This document shows positions 18,001 to 27,109 of a stretch of DNA of 64,000 bases, piece by piece. The DNA is from Carnobacterium alterfunditum DSM 5972 (GTDB taxonomy: Bacteria > Bacillota > Bacilli > Lactobacillales > Carnobacteriaceae), in assembly GCF_000744115.1 (NCBI RefSeq), contig NZ_JQLG01000004.1, forward strand, positions 186,001 through 250,000, read 5' to 3'. The first letter of the stretch is position 1. Every line of letters starts with the position of its first letter. The position numbers and the translations under genes are program-made. Below the pieces are notes generated by a model, which worked only from the letters and a program-made list of their open reading frames with translations, searched no databases and was not told the origin of the DNA.

Positions 18001-19239
18001 ATGGTATTGCCAAATTTTGAAGAAAATTTACAAAAATATGCTCATTTATTAGTTAAATCGGGTGTAAATGTTACAAAAGGACACACTGTTGTCTTACAAA
18101 TCGATGTCGATCAAGCACCATTGGCTCGTTTGATCACAAAAGAAGCTTATGCATTTGGTGCAACAGAAGTCATTGTGAAATGGGCAGATGACATCGTGAA
18201 CCGTGAACAATTTATCGGAACACCTCAAGAGCGCTTAACGGATATTCCACAATACAAAATCGATGAATCATTAGACCAAATCGCTAAAGGAGCTAGCCGT
18301 ATCAGCGTTCGTTCTTCTGATCCTGATGCACTATCTGGCGTAGACAGCGACAAGATCGCTGCGTACCAATCTGCCGCTGGTAAAGCGCTGAGTGAACAAC
18401 GCAAAGCTACTCAAGCTAATAAAGTGAGTTGGACCGTTGCTGCAGCTGCCGGTGCTAAATGGGCTGCCAAAGTATTCCCAGCTCTAACAACGGAAGAAGA
18501 ACAAATTGATGCGTTATGGGATGCTATCTTTAAAGCCGTCAACCTTTATGATGCTGACCCTGTTGCGTCTTGGGCTAAAAAAGATATTACCCTAAATGAA
18601 AAAGCTGAAGAACTAAATAAAGAACAATTTATCGCATTGCATTATACCGCTCCTGGTACTGATTTAACCGTTGGTCTGCCAGAAGGTCACCTTTGGGAAG
18701 GGGCCGGCAGCGACAATGTCCGTGGCGAACGTTTCATGGCTAATATGCCGACTGAAGAAGTCTTCACCGCTCCTGACGCAAATCGTGTCGATGGTGTAGT
18801 TCGCAGCACTAAACCGTTAAGCTATGCTGGGAATACCATTTTAAATATGGCATTCACCTTTAAAGATGGCAAAGTTGTAGATGTTACGGCTGAACAAGGC
18901 GAAGATGTTTTGAAGAACCTGATCGCGACAGACGAAGGAGCTGCACGTTTAGGTGAAGTTGCCTTAGTTCCAGATCCTTCTCCTATCTCTCAATCCGGTA
19001 TCGTTTTTTACAATACATTATTTGACGAAAATGCTTCAAATCACTTAGCATTAGGTTCTGCTTACGCTTTTAACTTAGTTGGTGGAACAGAAATGACCGA
19101 AGAAGAATTAAAAGCAGCTGGTTTAAACCGCTCAACTGTCCACGTCGACTTCATGATCGGTTCTGACCAAATGGACGTCGATGGTATCCGCAAAGACGGC
19201 AGCAAAGTCCCAGTATTCCGTAATGGCGATTGGGCTTAG
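18001..19239 (+). CDS. pepS: Aminopeptidase PepS (M29 family)
   Basis: 412 residues, cytosolic metallo-aminopeptidase of the M29 (thermophilic aminopeptidase T) family. It begins with the family's FEENLQKYAHLLVKSGVNV. Metal ligands are expected in GLPEGHLWEGAG, NMPTEEVFTAPD, EQGEDVL, LGEVALVP, FDENASNHLALGSAY and HVDFMIGSDQMDVDG, all visible. In lactic acid bacteria it releases N-terminal residues, preferring Arg and aromatic residues. An AGGAGG 8 bases before ATG fixes the start. Strong expression signals. Confidence 0.93.
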   Translation: MVLPNFEENLQKYAHLLVKSGVNVTKGHTVVLQIDVDQAPLARLITKEAYAFGATEVIVKWADDIVNREQFIGTPQERLTDIPQYKIDESLDQIAKGASRISVRSSDPDALSGVDSDKIAAYQSAAGKALSEQRKATQANKVSWTVAAAAGAKWAAKVFPALTTEEEQIDALWDAIFKAVNLYDADPVASWAKKDITLNEKAEELNKEQFIALHYTAPGTDLTVGLPEGHLWEGAGSDNVRGERFMANMPTEEVFTAPDANRVDGVVRSTKPLSYAGNTILNMAFTFKDGKVVDVTAEQGEDVLKNLIATDEGAARLGEVALVPDPSPISQSGIVFYNTLFDENASNHLALGSAYAFNLVGGTEMTEEELKAAGLNRSTVHVDFMIGSDQMDVDGIRKDGSKVPVFRNGDWA

Positions 19240-19307
19240 TCTTCTAGTCTGAAAAAATGATCAGGTCTTGGATTTTCTAATCTATAATTGTAGTTTTTAC
19301 TTCCGCT

Positions 19308-19362
19308 AAAGCAAAAGAAGAATGACTCGGCTGTTGCCGAGTCATTCTTCTTTTGCTTATTT
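19308..19362. terminator. Bidirectional terminator, pepS / S1 protein
   Basis: AGCAAAAGAAGAATGACTCG pairs perfectly with the following inverse copy, with a TGTT loop. It serves two converging genes. Confidence 0.93.
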
Positions 19363-19364
19363 TT

Positions 19365-20246
19365 TTAATCATTGTCTATCAAACAAACGATTTTACCCCG
19401 AACGCGTTTCTCTTCTATTAGGACTTGTGTGATTTTAAAATTGACTTGGTCGCCTTCTCTTACTGCTAGATGGAGCGGAATAGAGCAGAGTGCATCTAAA
19501 TTTGGTGCGATCCTAACAAAGATGCCCCATTTTTTGATATTTCTAACGTTTCCCAAAACGATTTTATCAGGTTCTAAATTCGCTAATGAAACGGATACTT
19601 CATTTTTATATTTCTTAAGTGGTTCTACGCGTAAGTTTTTATTATCAGTGATCCGATTAAACCTGACTTCTATCGAATCGCCGATAGTTAAAATATCGCT
19701 TATCGTTGTATGATCTTCAGCGAAATCTTTATTGAGCATTTGGACAGAGATATTTCCGATAACAAAATAAGCTCCATAACGCAAATTTTTAGTTAATTTA
19801 GCCTGAAAAATTTCCCCCTCTTCTAGTTGCTTATGTAGTTTATCGAATTCTCTTTCTTTTATTTTTTTTGTCGAACCGAACAATCTACCTTTTGTTTCAT
19901 TTACTTCAATCAACTGAAATTGGATCGTTTCACCTACAAAACGCAGCAAAGGCAGTTGTTGCACTTTAAATTCTAGCTCTTCCCGCACAATAAAAACGGG
20001 TAATCCTTTTACTTCTAGCGTCACACTATCGCTAGCTAATTCTTCATCATATTGAGACGATAGAACTATACCTGTTAATTCAGTTTCTTTATTGATCATC
20101 TCATAAAATGCATTATAGTCTATTTTTGGATCTACTTCATGATCAAGAAAAACGTCCCCACTTTTTTCCAAAACAGCGGCATCCGTTGGAACAACTTCTT
20201 TATTTTGAACCCTGATCCATCTTTTCACTAATTTCCTTATTCCCAT
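19365..20246 (-). CDS. Protein with three S1-like RNA-binding domains
   Basis: 293 residues. Three repeats of S1 type can be seen at about 55-130, 140-210 and 222-290. The last two contain YGAYFVIGNISVQM and WGIFVRIAPNLDALC, the conserved beta-strand pattern of S1 domains. It is shorter than ribosomal protein S1 and is not in an rpsA context. An RNA-binding role is likely, but the target is unknown. Single gene facing pepS. Confidence 0.65.
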   Translation of the reverse strand: MGIRKLVKRWIRVQNKEVVPTDAAVLEKSGDVFLDHEVDPKIDYNAFYEMINKETELTGIVLSSQYDEELASDSVTLEVKGLPVFIVREELEFKVQQLPLLRFVGETIQFQLIEVNETKGRLFGSTKKIKEREFDKLHKQLEEGEIFQAKLTKNLRYGAYFVIGNISVQMLNKDFAEDHTTISDILTIGDSIEVRFNRITDNKNLRVEPLKKYKNEVSVSLANLEPDKIVLGNVRNIKKWGIFVRIAPNLDALCSIPLHLAVREGDQVNFKITQVLIEEKRVRGKIVCLIDND

Positions 20247-20566
20247 ATTTTCCTTCCCACTCCTTAGAAATACTGACCAATATGTTCTTATAATTCAATT
20301 ATAGCATATGTTTTTTAATTATTACGTACTTTTTTGGATCCTTTGCTTTTTTTGGGCCCTTTCATCAGGAAAAATATGAACAAATACTTACAAATAAGCG
20401 ACTTGTCACTAAATGTCCACTTATTATTTTAGCAAATCTTATCTTTTCAATCTTCTTTTACTGTATACTACTAGTTATAAATATATATTTCTTGCTTTTT
20501 AATAGTTCGCTCAACATACATGGCTATCAATCTATTCAGTTTATTCTGATACGGGGAGGAATCTTT

Positions 20567-21199
20567 ATGCGACAAGAAGAGGTAATCGATATACGCATTA
20601 CACGAAGTAAAAAAGCCATATCTGATGCTCTCGTTGAATTAATAGAAGAGAAAGATTTCAAAACCATTACGATCACAGATATCGTCAATCAAGCTGGAGT
20701 GAATCGAGGAACTTTTTATAAACACTATGCTTATAAAGAAGATATTCTAAAGGAAATACAAGATGATTGTTTAGAAAAGTTTGCTGTTATGCTGAAAAAT
20801 AACTATCAGGAAGTCTGCTACTCGAACTTAAAAACATTTCCTTTATCGGATGCTATTTTCACTTTTACCTATGCTCATCGTAATTATTTTCATTTTGCCG
20901 TTCATCATGCCGGTTTTTTAAACTTCCATTTGCAGTTCTCTGCAGTCCTAAAAGAATTCCTGATAGCAAAATTTTTCCCAACTGCCCGCTACTCACTAGA
21001 ATCGCAAAACCTTCTAGGTGCATATATTGCAAATGGTATATACGGCTATTTAGTGGAATGGGATGAAAAAAATTACACTTCTTCGCCTGCTGAAATGGCC
21101 CAACAACTGACCAATATTTTTCTTTTAGACCGCAGCATTGTTAGTTTGCCCGTTCCGGAGCTCTCAGCGGATAAGGAAACGGTTGAAGAGACTCATTAA
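20567..21199 (+). CDS. TetR family regulator (DhaS-like C-terminus)
   Basis: 210 residues from ATG 20567, which follows GGGGAGGA by 6 bases; the frame extends upstream to 20492 without a ribosome site. Helix-turn-helix ISDALVELIEEKDFKTITIT, then DIVNQAGVNRGTFYKHYAYKEDI. The C-terminal half, with HRNYFHFAVHH and a closing GIYGYLVEW, matches the TetR_C type found in DhaS-like regulators. No partner gene adjoins it, so the target is unknown. Confidence 0.82.
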   Translation: MRQEEVIDIRITRSKKAISDALVELIEEKDFKTITITDIVNQAGVNRGTFYKHYAYKEDILKEIQDDCLEKFAVMLKNNYQEVCYSNLKTFPLSDAIFTFTYAHRNYFHFAVHHAGFLNFHLQFSAVLKEFLIAKFFPTARYSLESQNLLGAYIANGIYGYLVEWDEKNYTSSPAEMAQQLTNIFLLDRSIVSLPVPELSADKETVEETH

Positions 21200-21317
21200 A
21201 TCGCAGGTTTTTGAATGTGTAACCAATGATTGTGTTTTCTAGAGATCTATCTAATTTTTAATTTTTACAGGTAGACATTTATTTTAAACTATGAGAAAAT
21301 AGAACCTGTGTTGAAGA

Positions 21318-21391
21318 GGTCCTATAGCTCAGGTGGATAGAGCAAACGTTTCCTAAACGTTAGGTCGGGAGTTCAAATCTCTCTAGGATCA
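21318..21391 (+). tRNA. tRNA-Arg, anticodon CCU
   Basis: All stems fold. Acceptor GGTCCTA/TAGGATC (one G-U), D-stem GCTC/GAGC, anticodon stem AACGT/ACGTT with loop TTCCTAA, five-base variable loop, and T-stem GGGAG/CTCTC with TTCAAAT. The discriminator is A, and CCA is not encoded. Decodes AGG. Confidence 0.95.
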
Positions 21392-21433
21392 TCTGGTCAG
21401 AACAATTAAATATTTGACCCCAAAATAATATTC

Positions 21434-21497
21434 AAAAAAGAAGAACGGCCTTCCTTTCCATTTTACGAATGGGAAAGAGGTCGCTCTTCTTTTTTAC
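21434..21497. terminator. Bidirectional terminator
   Basis: AAAAAAGAAGA and CTTTCCATT pair with AATGGGAAAG and TCTTCTTTTTT. It closes both the tRNA unit and the leftward ABC operon. Confidence 0.88.
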
Positions 21498-21506
21498 TGT
21501 CTGCTA

Positions 21507-22763
21507 TTAGTATTGAAATAAAATGCCGTAAAGGCCAAGCTCATCTCTTTTAACTGATTTACTGGCTTTCTCATCTATTGCACCTTCAAGAACCAGTTCT
21601 CCAGATCGACTATCAAAAGTCATGATCTGCATATCTTTGTCTGATGCATTAGAACTGCTTACAAAGAAAGCAAGGCCCTCATTTATTTGCATAGTCATAC
21701 CCTCTTTTAAAGCTTTTTTTTGGGTCTTTGATAATGCAACAGATTCAACTTCAGTCAGTTCTTTTTGGTCCAACTGATACGCATAAATCGATAGACTAGT
21801 CTCATTGATTTTATATGTATACAAAGTCATGTTTTCAAGCGGCAGCGTATCTCCTAGTCCTTGACTGCCTACTTCTTTTGAAATATCAATCAAAAATTGT
21901 TCTCCTGTTTCTACATTCACCCCTATCAGACCATATACGGGCGGAGCTATTTCTTGCTCTCCTTGATTGATTTCCATTTCGATCTGCGTATCCTCTAGCA
22001 CTACACGGTAAACTAAAAATTTCGCTGAAGCGATATCCGTTGCTTCATTGATCAATTCAACATATTGGACCTGCTTACCTGTTACATCTACTAGATCCAA
22101 CTGGATTTTTTCGTCTTTTTCAATTTTTTCATTTGGTAGATCGATCGAATACAAATGCTGCTCATCTTGCATATCGTCTTTATTTGATGCGTAACCGTTT
22201 GTCACAACGATCAGTTTATTGTTTGCTACTTGAACATCTTCGACATAGATAGATACGTATTCAGTTGTTTTTGGAAAATCAACTGAATATGAAAGAACTT
22301 CCTCAGTCTTTTTATTTAATACTTCGATTTTGAATTCAGACTCTTCAGTAACGGATGAGAAGCGATTCGTCGTTATCTCCGCATAAGCTAAAATCGATTC
22401 ATCTTCAAAAAAATTAGTTAAAAAATAATTTTTCCCTCGCATAAAGCTGCGGTACTTTTTTTGTAGCTGAGTCATTTTTTTATTGGCACTCACACTGCCT
22501 TGCAGTTGGTTCTGATAAGGCTGATTCGAGTAATAGGTCGTACCCTCTGGTGTGATTTCCAGATCTGTTCCTATCCCAAATAAATTATTTTCATGGTAAT
22601 ACCCTTCTATCGTCATATCCTCGATCAGTTCTTGATTACCTTTTTTTTCTGAAATCGTAAATTCCGGCTTTGTCTCTGCCGTAAAAATAGGTTGAATATA
22701 ATAAATTCCAATCGTCAGAACGACTAATACTGCTATAACACTCAATTTTCCATAACGTTTCAT
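21507..22763 (-). CDS. Membrane-anchored extracellular protein of an ABC operon
   Basis: 418 residues. One N-terminal membrane segment (about 7-27, no lipobox) is followed by a large outside domain rich in beta strands and acidic residues. I recognise no domain. It is the last gene of the GntR-ATPase-permease operon, 15 bp after the permease. It is probably the sensing or accessory part of that transporter, by analogy with YtrF-type partners; this is inference from position only. Confidence 0.6.
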   Translation of the reverse strand: MKRYGKLSVIAVLVVLTIGIYYIQPIFTAETKPEFTISEKKGNQELIEDMTIEGYYHENNLFGIGTDLEITPEGTTYYSNQPYQNQLQGSVSANKKMTQLQKKYRSFMRGKNYFLTNFFEDESILAYAEITTNRFSSVTEESEFKIEVLNKKTEEVLSYSVDFPKTTEYVSIYVEDVQVANNKLIVVTNGYASNKDDMQDEQHLYSIDLPNEKIEKDEKIQLDLVDVTGKQVQYVELINEATDIASAKFLVYRVVLEDTQIEMEINQGEQEIAPPVYGLIGVNVETGEQFLIDISKEVGSQGLGDTLPLENMTLYTYKINETSLSIYAYQLDQKELTEVESVALSKTQKKALKEGMTMQINEGLAFFVSSSNASDKDMQIMTFDSRSGELVLEGAIDEKASKSVKRDELGLYGILFQY

Positions 22764-22778
22764 CTTCTTCGCCTCCTT

Positions 22779-23612
22779 TTAAACCGTTACTCTTTTATGC
22801 AACAAGTAGTGACTTACCCAACTACTGATTGCTATTACGAGTATTCCTAAAACCACCTCTATGACAAGGATTTCACCTGGATAAAGCCAATCAAAGCCGA
22901 AGAACTCTCTGGCAATGACTGGTGATCCAAACAAGAGAAACAAGGTCCCTCCAAAAATCAGTCCCATTATCAGCCCTTTTAAACGAAAACTTCTTTCGAA
23001 TAATATGGCCGTGAAACTTAAGAAAAGCAACGTGAACCCAACACCATAATAGCTGACAAATGATACAAATGATTTCGGTAAAAGGATCGAAAGATACAGC
23101 GATACTTCAATTATTTGTCGAACCGACAGATCCAGTCTAAACTCGCTTGCAACAAGCACTTCTAATAATTGGCTTTCAATCAGTAATAAAATAAGTTGTA
23201 TCGAAACAAGTCCAAAAATCATCAAGGCAATCGTCGTTAATTTGGACCAAAAAATAGTCATACGGGAGGTTGGCAGCATCAATAACCGGTAGATAAACGT
23301 ATTCTTCCCCATCCACTCGACATACCAGATAAAGAAACTATAAAATAATATCGCCGTTATACAGATGACGATCGGCAAGTAAAACCAGACATTATTGACG
23401 ACTTCGAACATGCTTATTTCACCCGTTTCACTTAAAAACTGTGCTTTAGGGATCTTATTTTGATAGAGAGCTTCATTCAATTGATTTATGTACCCTCTGG
23501 ATGCTGCAAAAACGGCAATCAACTGCGATACGACCGTCATCCCGATCAATACAGCATATAATTTTGCACAGCGGTTAAATTCAAAATTCACTAGTTTCAA
23601 GTACGTTTTCAT
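22779..23612 (-). CDS. ABC transporter permease
   Basis: 277 residues with six hydrophobic segments. It starts MKTYLKLVNFEFNRCAKLYA, a form common in ABC-2-like permeases linked to YtrA regulators. Its start overlaps the ATPase stop by 4 bp, so translation is coupled. Substrate unknown; relatives are often linked to cell-envelope stress or peptide antibiotics. Confidence 0.78.
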   Translation of the reverse strand: MKTYLKLVNFEFNRCAKLYAVLIGMTVVSQLIAVFAASRGYINQLNEALYQNKIPKAQFLSETGEISMFEVVNNVWFYLPIVICITAILFYSFFIWYVEWMGKNTFIYRLLMLPTSRMTIFWSKLTTIALMIFGLVSIQLILLLIESQLLEVLVASEFRLDLSVRQIIEVSLYLSILLPKSFVSFVSYYGVGFTLLFLSFTAILFERSFRLKGLIMGLIFGGTLFLLFGSPVIAREFFGFDWLYPGEILVIEVVLGILVIAISSWVSHYLLHKRVTV

Positions 23613-24298
23613 GGTTGGAACACCTCTCTCATCACATCAACAACCGATTTTCCTTCCTCTTCACGAACTTGCTCTGCATTGAATTCCCGCAAGACTAGTC
23701 CCTCATCAATCAGCACGACTTTATCGATCAAATGTTCAATATCGTTGATTTCATGTGTCGTAATGATCACGCCGCGATCTTCAATCAAGTGACTAGTAAA
23801 AACAGCCGCAATTTGTTCTCGGCTAAATATATCGATACCTGAAAAAGGTTCATCCATCAACAAATAATCGACATCTAAAGCTAGCCCCAGCAGCAAATTC
23901 ACCTTGGCTGTGTTTCCCTTAGAAAGCGAAGAGATCTTATCCTCTTTTGCTAGTTTGAAAAAGCCTAGTAATTCATCGGCTCGCTTTTGATTCCATGTTT
24001 GATAAAAATCGTTCATGAATTGCATAGCCTGTTCGATCCTGAATTCTGGCAGCATCGTCATCGTATCGGGAATGAGAGTGATTTTGTCATAACTATTTTT
24101 ACTGATCTTTTCACCATCAATCAAGATCTCCCCGCTATTCATGGGAGTTAGGTTCATGATAGCGTTCAGTATCGTGGTTTTTCCACCACCGTTGATGCCG
24201 ATAATACAAGTGATCTCACCCTTATCAGCAGTAAATGAAATACCCTTTAAAACCTTTTTTCGGCCAAATTTTTTCGTCAACTCTTTTACTTGGATCAT
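23609..24298 (-). CDS. ABC transporter ATP-binding protein
   Basis: 229 residues. Walker A is GINGGGKTT (residues 34-42), the signature is LSKGN in place of LSGGQ, Walker B is YLLMDEPFSGID, and the switch His is in TTHEIND. The altered signature is common in the YtrB/EcsA-like group. It lies 1 bp after the GntR gene and overlaps the permease, so the three form one transcript. Confidence 0.9.
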   Translation of the reverse strand: MIQVKELTKKFGRKKVLKGISFTADKGEITCIIGINGGGKTTILNAIMNLTPMNSGEILIDGEKISKNSYDKITLIPDTMTMLPEFRIEQAMQFMNDFYQTWNQKRADELLGFFKLAKEDKISSLSKGNTAKVNLLLGLALDVDYLLMDEPFSGIDIFSREQIAAVFTSHLIEDRGVIITTHEINDIEHLIDKVVLIDEGLVLREFNAEQVREEEGKSVVDVMREVFQP

Positions 24299-24299
24299 T

Positions 24300-24686
24300 T
24301 TACTCCTCCTTTTCTCCTACAACTCCACCAACATACTTCTCTTTGATCAATCCAATGACTTTATCAAGCGGAACTCGGATCGGACGTATGGCCGAAATAA
24401 ACGAGGAGATCGCTTCTTCTAACAGTTCATCTTGAACAGTACCCAAAATAGTTTGATTTCTTGTGATCCTGCTGGGTGAATTGCTCTCGGTATGGATCAA
24501 GCCTTGTCCCTCCATCTCTTTATAAGCTCGCTGAGCAGTGTTGGGATTGATCTTCAATTGATTAGCCAGTTCTCGTCTAGATGGAACTTCTTGACCAGGC
24601 ACTAGTACTCCTGCTGCAATCTCTTCTTTAAAATGACGCACGACTTGCTCATAAAGCGGATCGCGTTTATTAAAATTTACGTTCAT
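24300..24686 (-). CDS. GntR family regulator, YtrA subfamily
   Basis: 128 residues. Winged helix DPLYEQVVRHFKEEIAAG and PSRRELANQLKINPNTAQRAYKEME, then the short C-terminal helices typical of YtrA regulators (no ligand domain). The open frame continues to 24743, but ATG 24686 has AGGAGG 7 bases ahead. First gene of the ABC operon. It likely represses it by binding the inverted repeat at 24721-24740. Confidence 0.9.
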   Translation of the reverse strand: MNVNFNKRDPLYEQVVRHFKEEIAAGVLVPGQEVPSRRELANQLKINPNTAQRAYKEMEGQGLIHTESNSPSRITRNQTILGTVQDELLEEAISSFISAIRPIRVPLDKVIGLIKEKYVGGVVGEKEE

Positions 24687-24720
24687 AACAGCCTCCTGTT
24701 TCTCTATATTTTCCTCTGAC

Positions 24721-24740
24721 TGTATTAACTGTTTAATACA
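24721..24740. promoter_or_regulatory. Probable GntR/YtrA operator
   Basis: Perfect inverted repeat TGTATTAA-CTGT-TTAATACA, 35 bp upstream of the GntR start. Its size and position fit autoregulation. Confidence 0.7.
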
Positions 24741-24830
24741 CACTAAATAAAAAAAAGGCGTACAAACTACTTAGCACACTTCTTCTGTATTATATGATTC
24801 ATACACTTTGCTGTCAATAAGTTTTCAATA

Positions 24831-24869
24831 TTTAGAGCGTTCACTTTTAGTAAAAGTGAGCGCTCTAAA
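24831..24869. repeat. 39-bp near-perfect palindrome
   Basis: TTTAGAGCGTTCACTTTTA then its inverse with one mismatch. No T-run follows, so it is a weak candidate for a terminator. It could be a stable RNA hairpin or a protein site. It lies between the ABC operon and the small gene at 24986. Confidence 0.6.
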
Positions 24870-24985
24870 CTGCTGTGATCGTCATTTCTGCTTATAAACC
24901 ATCACTCATGTCAAATAACAATGAAATTCAGCTATCATTTCATCGTCTGATCCACGGTATTTCCAGCCAACAGTTCTTTAAATGG

Positions 24986-25147
24986 TCAATCGGCTTTCTT
25001 TTCTCCCTTATTGTATAAAGCAAAACCTAAAATGATCAACAGGATACCGATTCCTAACATGAGTATCTGGCGTCCTTCAAAATCGGTAAGACCCAATATA
25101 ACGACAACAAATCCAATAGCTATCGTAAATAATCCGTTTTTTATCAT
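24986..25147 (-). CDS. Small two-helix membrane protein (53 residues)
   Basis: ATG at 25147 with GAGGGTGAG about 5-7 bases upstream, stop TGA at 24986. The protein has two membrane segments, NGLFTIAIGFVVVILGL and ILMLGIGILLIILGFALY, joined by a short DFEGRQ loop. It ends in a basic tail (NKGEKKAD). Both helices end in ILGL/ILGF, which suggests an internal duplication. No function is known. The palindrome at 24831 lies downstream. Confidence 0.65.
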   Translation of the reverse strand: MIKNGLFTIAIGFVVVILGLTDFEGRQILMLGIGILLIILGFALYNKGEKKAD

Positions 25148-25449
25148 ACTCGCTCACCCTCACTTTTTATGATCGAGACTTAGACAAAGACTCCATTTTT
25201 CTTTCTTCTCATATTCATTTTCATCAAAATGAAAACGTGTGTCAACCTTTTACACTTATCTTAGCGTTAATTGTAAAACAACCCTTTTTCTTTATTTAGG
25301 AGTATGCTACCATACACAAAACATGCGCTAGATACACCTATTGCCAACGCTTCGTTATTTTTCCCACTAGCGCATATCGCTTTGTTTCTTCAATGAAACT
25401 TGGTACACTGTCGTTAGAGAATTTGACCAAAATGAAATGAGGTATTTTG

Positions 25450-26046
25450 ATGCATAAATTAAAGGCAAGCTGTCATCCTATTTCAATACGCCCCCTCTTT
25501 GGCCTTAGTTTTTTGCTAATTTTTTTTGTTATTGTTACTGGCTGTGGTAAAAATGAACTAGCCGTGAATGCAGATAGCTCCTTTTCTGCTCAACGAGAAT
25601 CGACTTCTTCTCATCCGACCGCTGTAGTTGCTACGCCAATCGAATCAAACAATCTAAAACAAGATGACGGGATCATCACATTTGCTGATTTTAAAGGGTA
25701 CTGGGCTACTTTTGACTCAAAAGAAACCGAACCGTTCCAATCCGATATCGGCAAATATACCGTTGCGATCACCGATGATGCTTTTGTTCCTGGAGAATGG
25801 GGAACATCGCTAGGAAGCAGTGATATCCTTGATCACACTATCGAAGGATCGACACTAACGTTAAAACTTTATACACCCGATTCAGACCTTGAAAACACTG
25901 ATGAAACCTACTCATTGACACTGGAACTTGTAAAAAAAGGCAGCTTGTTTGTCTTAAGATCCAAAAACGGATCCGTTATTTTCTACCCCGTTACGTCACA
26001 AGAATTTTTAGACGCCGGTTGGAAAATCCCAAGTGATGATCTCTGA
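25450..26046 (+). CDS. Putative lipoprotein, unknown function
   Basis: 198 residues from ATG 25450 (GAGG 8 bases upstream). Signal peptide with lipobox VTGC, then a Ser-rich linker. A small domain follows that begins TFADFKGYWATFDSKE and later has FVLRSKNGSVIFYPVT. This looks like one of the 'lipocalin-like' single-domain lipoproteins of lactic acid bacteria. I do not recognise a named family. Single gene with a strong terminator. Confidence 0.7.
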   Translation: MHKLKASCHPISIRPLFGLSFLLIFFVIVTGCGKNELAVNADSSFSAQRESTSSHPTAVVATPIESNNLKQDDGIITFADFKGYWATFDSKETEPFQSDIGKYTVAITDDAFVPGEWGTSLGSSDILDHTIEGSTLTLKLYTPDSDLENTDETYSLTLELVKKGSLFVLRSKNGSVIFYPVTSQEFLDAGWKIPSDDL

Positions 26047-26056
26047 TCTGGACAAG

Positions 26057-26111
26057 TAAAAAAGAGCCCTCATTTTCTTTCACTTACGAAAGAAAATGAG
26101 GGCTCTTTTTT
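26057..26111. terminator. Terminator after the lipoprotein gene
   Basis: AAAAGAGCCCTCATTTTCTT pairs with its inverse around a short ACTTAC loop, with T-run. It is also the first element of a tandem duplicated repeat block. Confidence 0.9.
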
Positions 26112-26640
26112 TGCCTGTTCACTCTTACTCTTACGTGAAACCCATTTTGACGTAGAAGTGAGGATCTTTGTCTGCTTCACTCCCACGTCAGAGACGCTTT
26201 GACGTAGGACTGAAGCTTTTTTGGAGTGTCACTCCTTCGTAAAACGACGCTTCACGAAGGAGTGACGCCAAATTCTTGTTCAACTTCGTCATCAAACCTT
26301 ATTTCCGGGCTATATGAAGCGTATAGTTGTCGTGGCTGCATTTTGGACTTGTAAGATCCCTCGTTTTCTTTCACTTACGAAAGGAAATGAAGGCTCTTTT
26401 TGTTCTACTTCTACGTGAAACCCGTTTTGACGTAGAAGTGAGGATCTTTGTTTGCTTCACTCCCACGTCAGAGACGCTTTGACGTAGGAGTGAAGCTTTT
26501 TTGGAGTGTCACTCCTTCGTAGAACGACGCTTCTCGAAGGAGTGACGCCAAATTCTTGTTCAACTTCGTCATCAAACCTTATTTCCAGGCTATATGAAGC
26601 GCATAGTTGCCTTAACTGCTTTGAAACATGCTCTGAAATT
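26070..26640. repeat. Family B hairpin repeat, tandem duplication of about 285 bp
   Basis: Two copies (from 26070 and from about 26359), over 90 per cent alike by eye. Each has four hairpins: the CCCTC-TTTTCTTTC stem, TTCTACGT/ACGTAGAA, CTTCACTCC-ACGTCA/TGACGTAGGAGTGAAG, and TCACTCCTTCGT/ACGAAGGAGTGA. No real gene is present; the apparent frame here is made of repeats. Confidence 0.8.
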
Positions 26641-26785
26641 GGCATTTGAAGGTGAAAAACGATGAGGCTAGGACATAAGTCCAAGCCTCTTTGATCCAAC
26701 TAGTGATTCTAAGGATACTCCTAAAAGTAGCCTCATCGGAAGAAAATGATACTACAATTGACTACCATACTTTTAACTCTTTTTA

Positions 26786-27079
26786 TCAAAAAATTCAGAT
26801 GAAATTAGTTTAATCACTTACCTGAAATTTCTGTCGGAATAGGGTTTGCTTGTAGCCTAAAATGAAGCACTGTGGGCAAATAACGCCCAAGTGTATCATG
26901 TTTGTAAGCTGCTAAAGCAGCAACAACCATGACAACTTTCCTTTTAGGCTTCAGGCGTTTCCATGGCTCTCCACAAATAAACCCGTTATTCCAGAAGTAA
27001 TTTCTTTTCGAACACCGACACCACTTATTAAACAAGCGATATAGAACAAAAAAAAGTCTGTTCATCAGTTTCCTGATAA
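26786..27079. repeat. Family A palindromic element, copy 3, with 3' module split by IS3
   Basis: Same core as copies 1 and 2. The right end, read inversely, has TTTAATAAGTGGTGTCGG, ISL3-like. The left outer end has diverged. Its downstream module (TTCATCAGTTTCCTGATAAG) is cut by the IS3 element and resumes at 28560. Confidence 0.72.
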
Positions 27080-27109
27080 GGTGCTGACCCCTAAAAGTTA
27101 GAGTTTTTA

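Noticed and set aside
26457-26699. 80-residue leftward frame in the family B block
   Set aside because: It is made wholly of palindromic repeats; no ribosome site.
26814-27065. 83-residue leftward frame across family A copy 3
   Set aside because: It is the translation of the repeat's arms; it is not open in the other copies.
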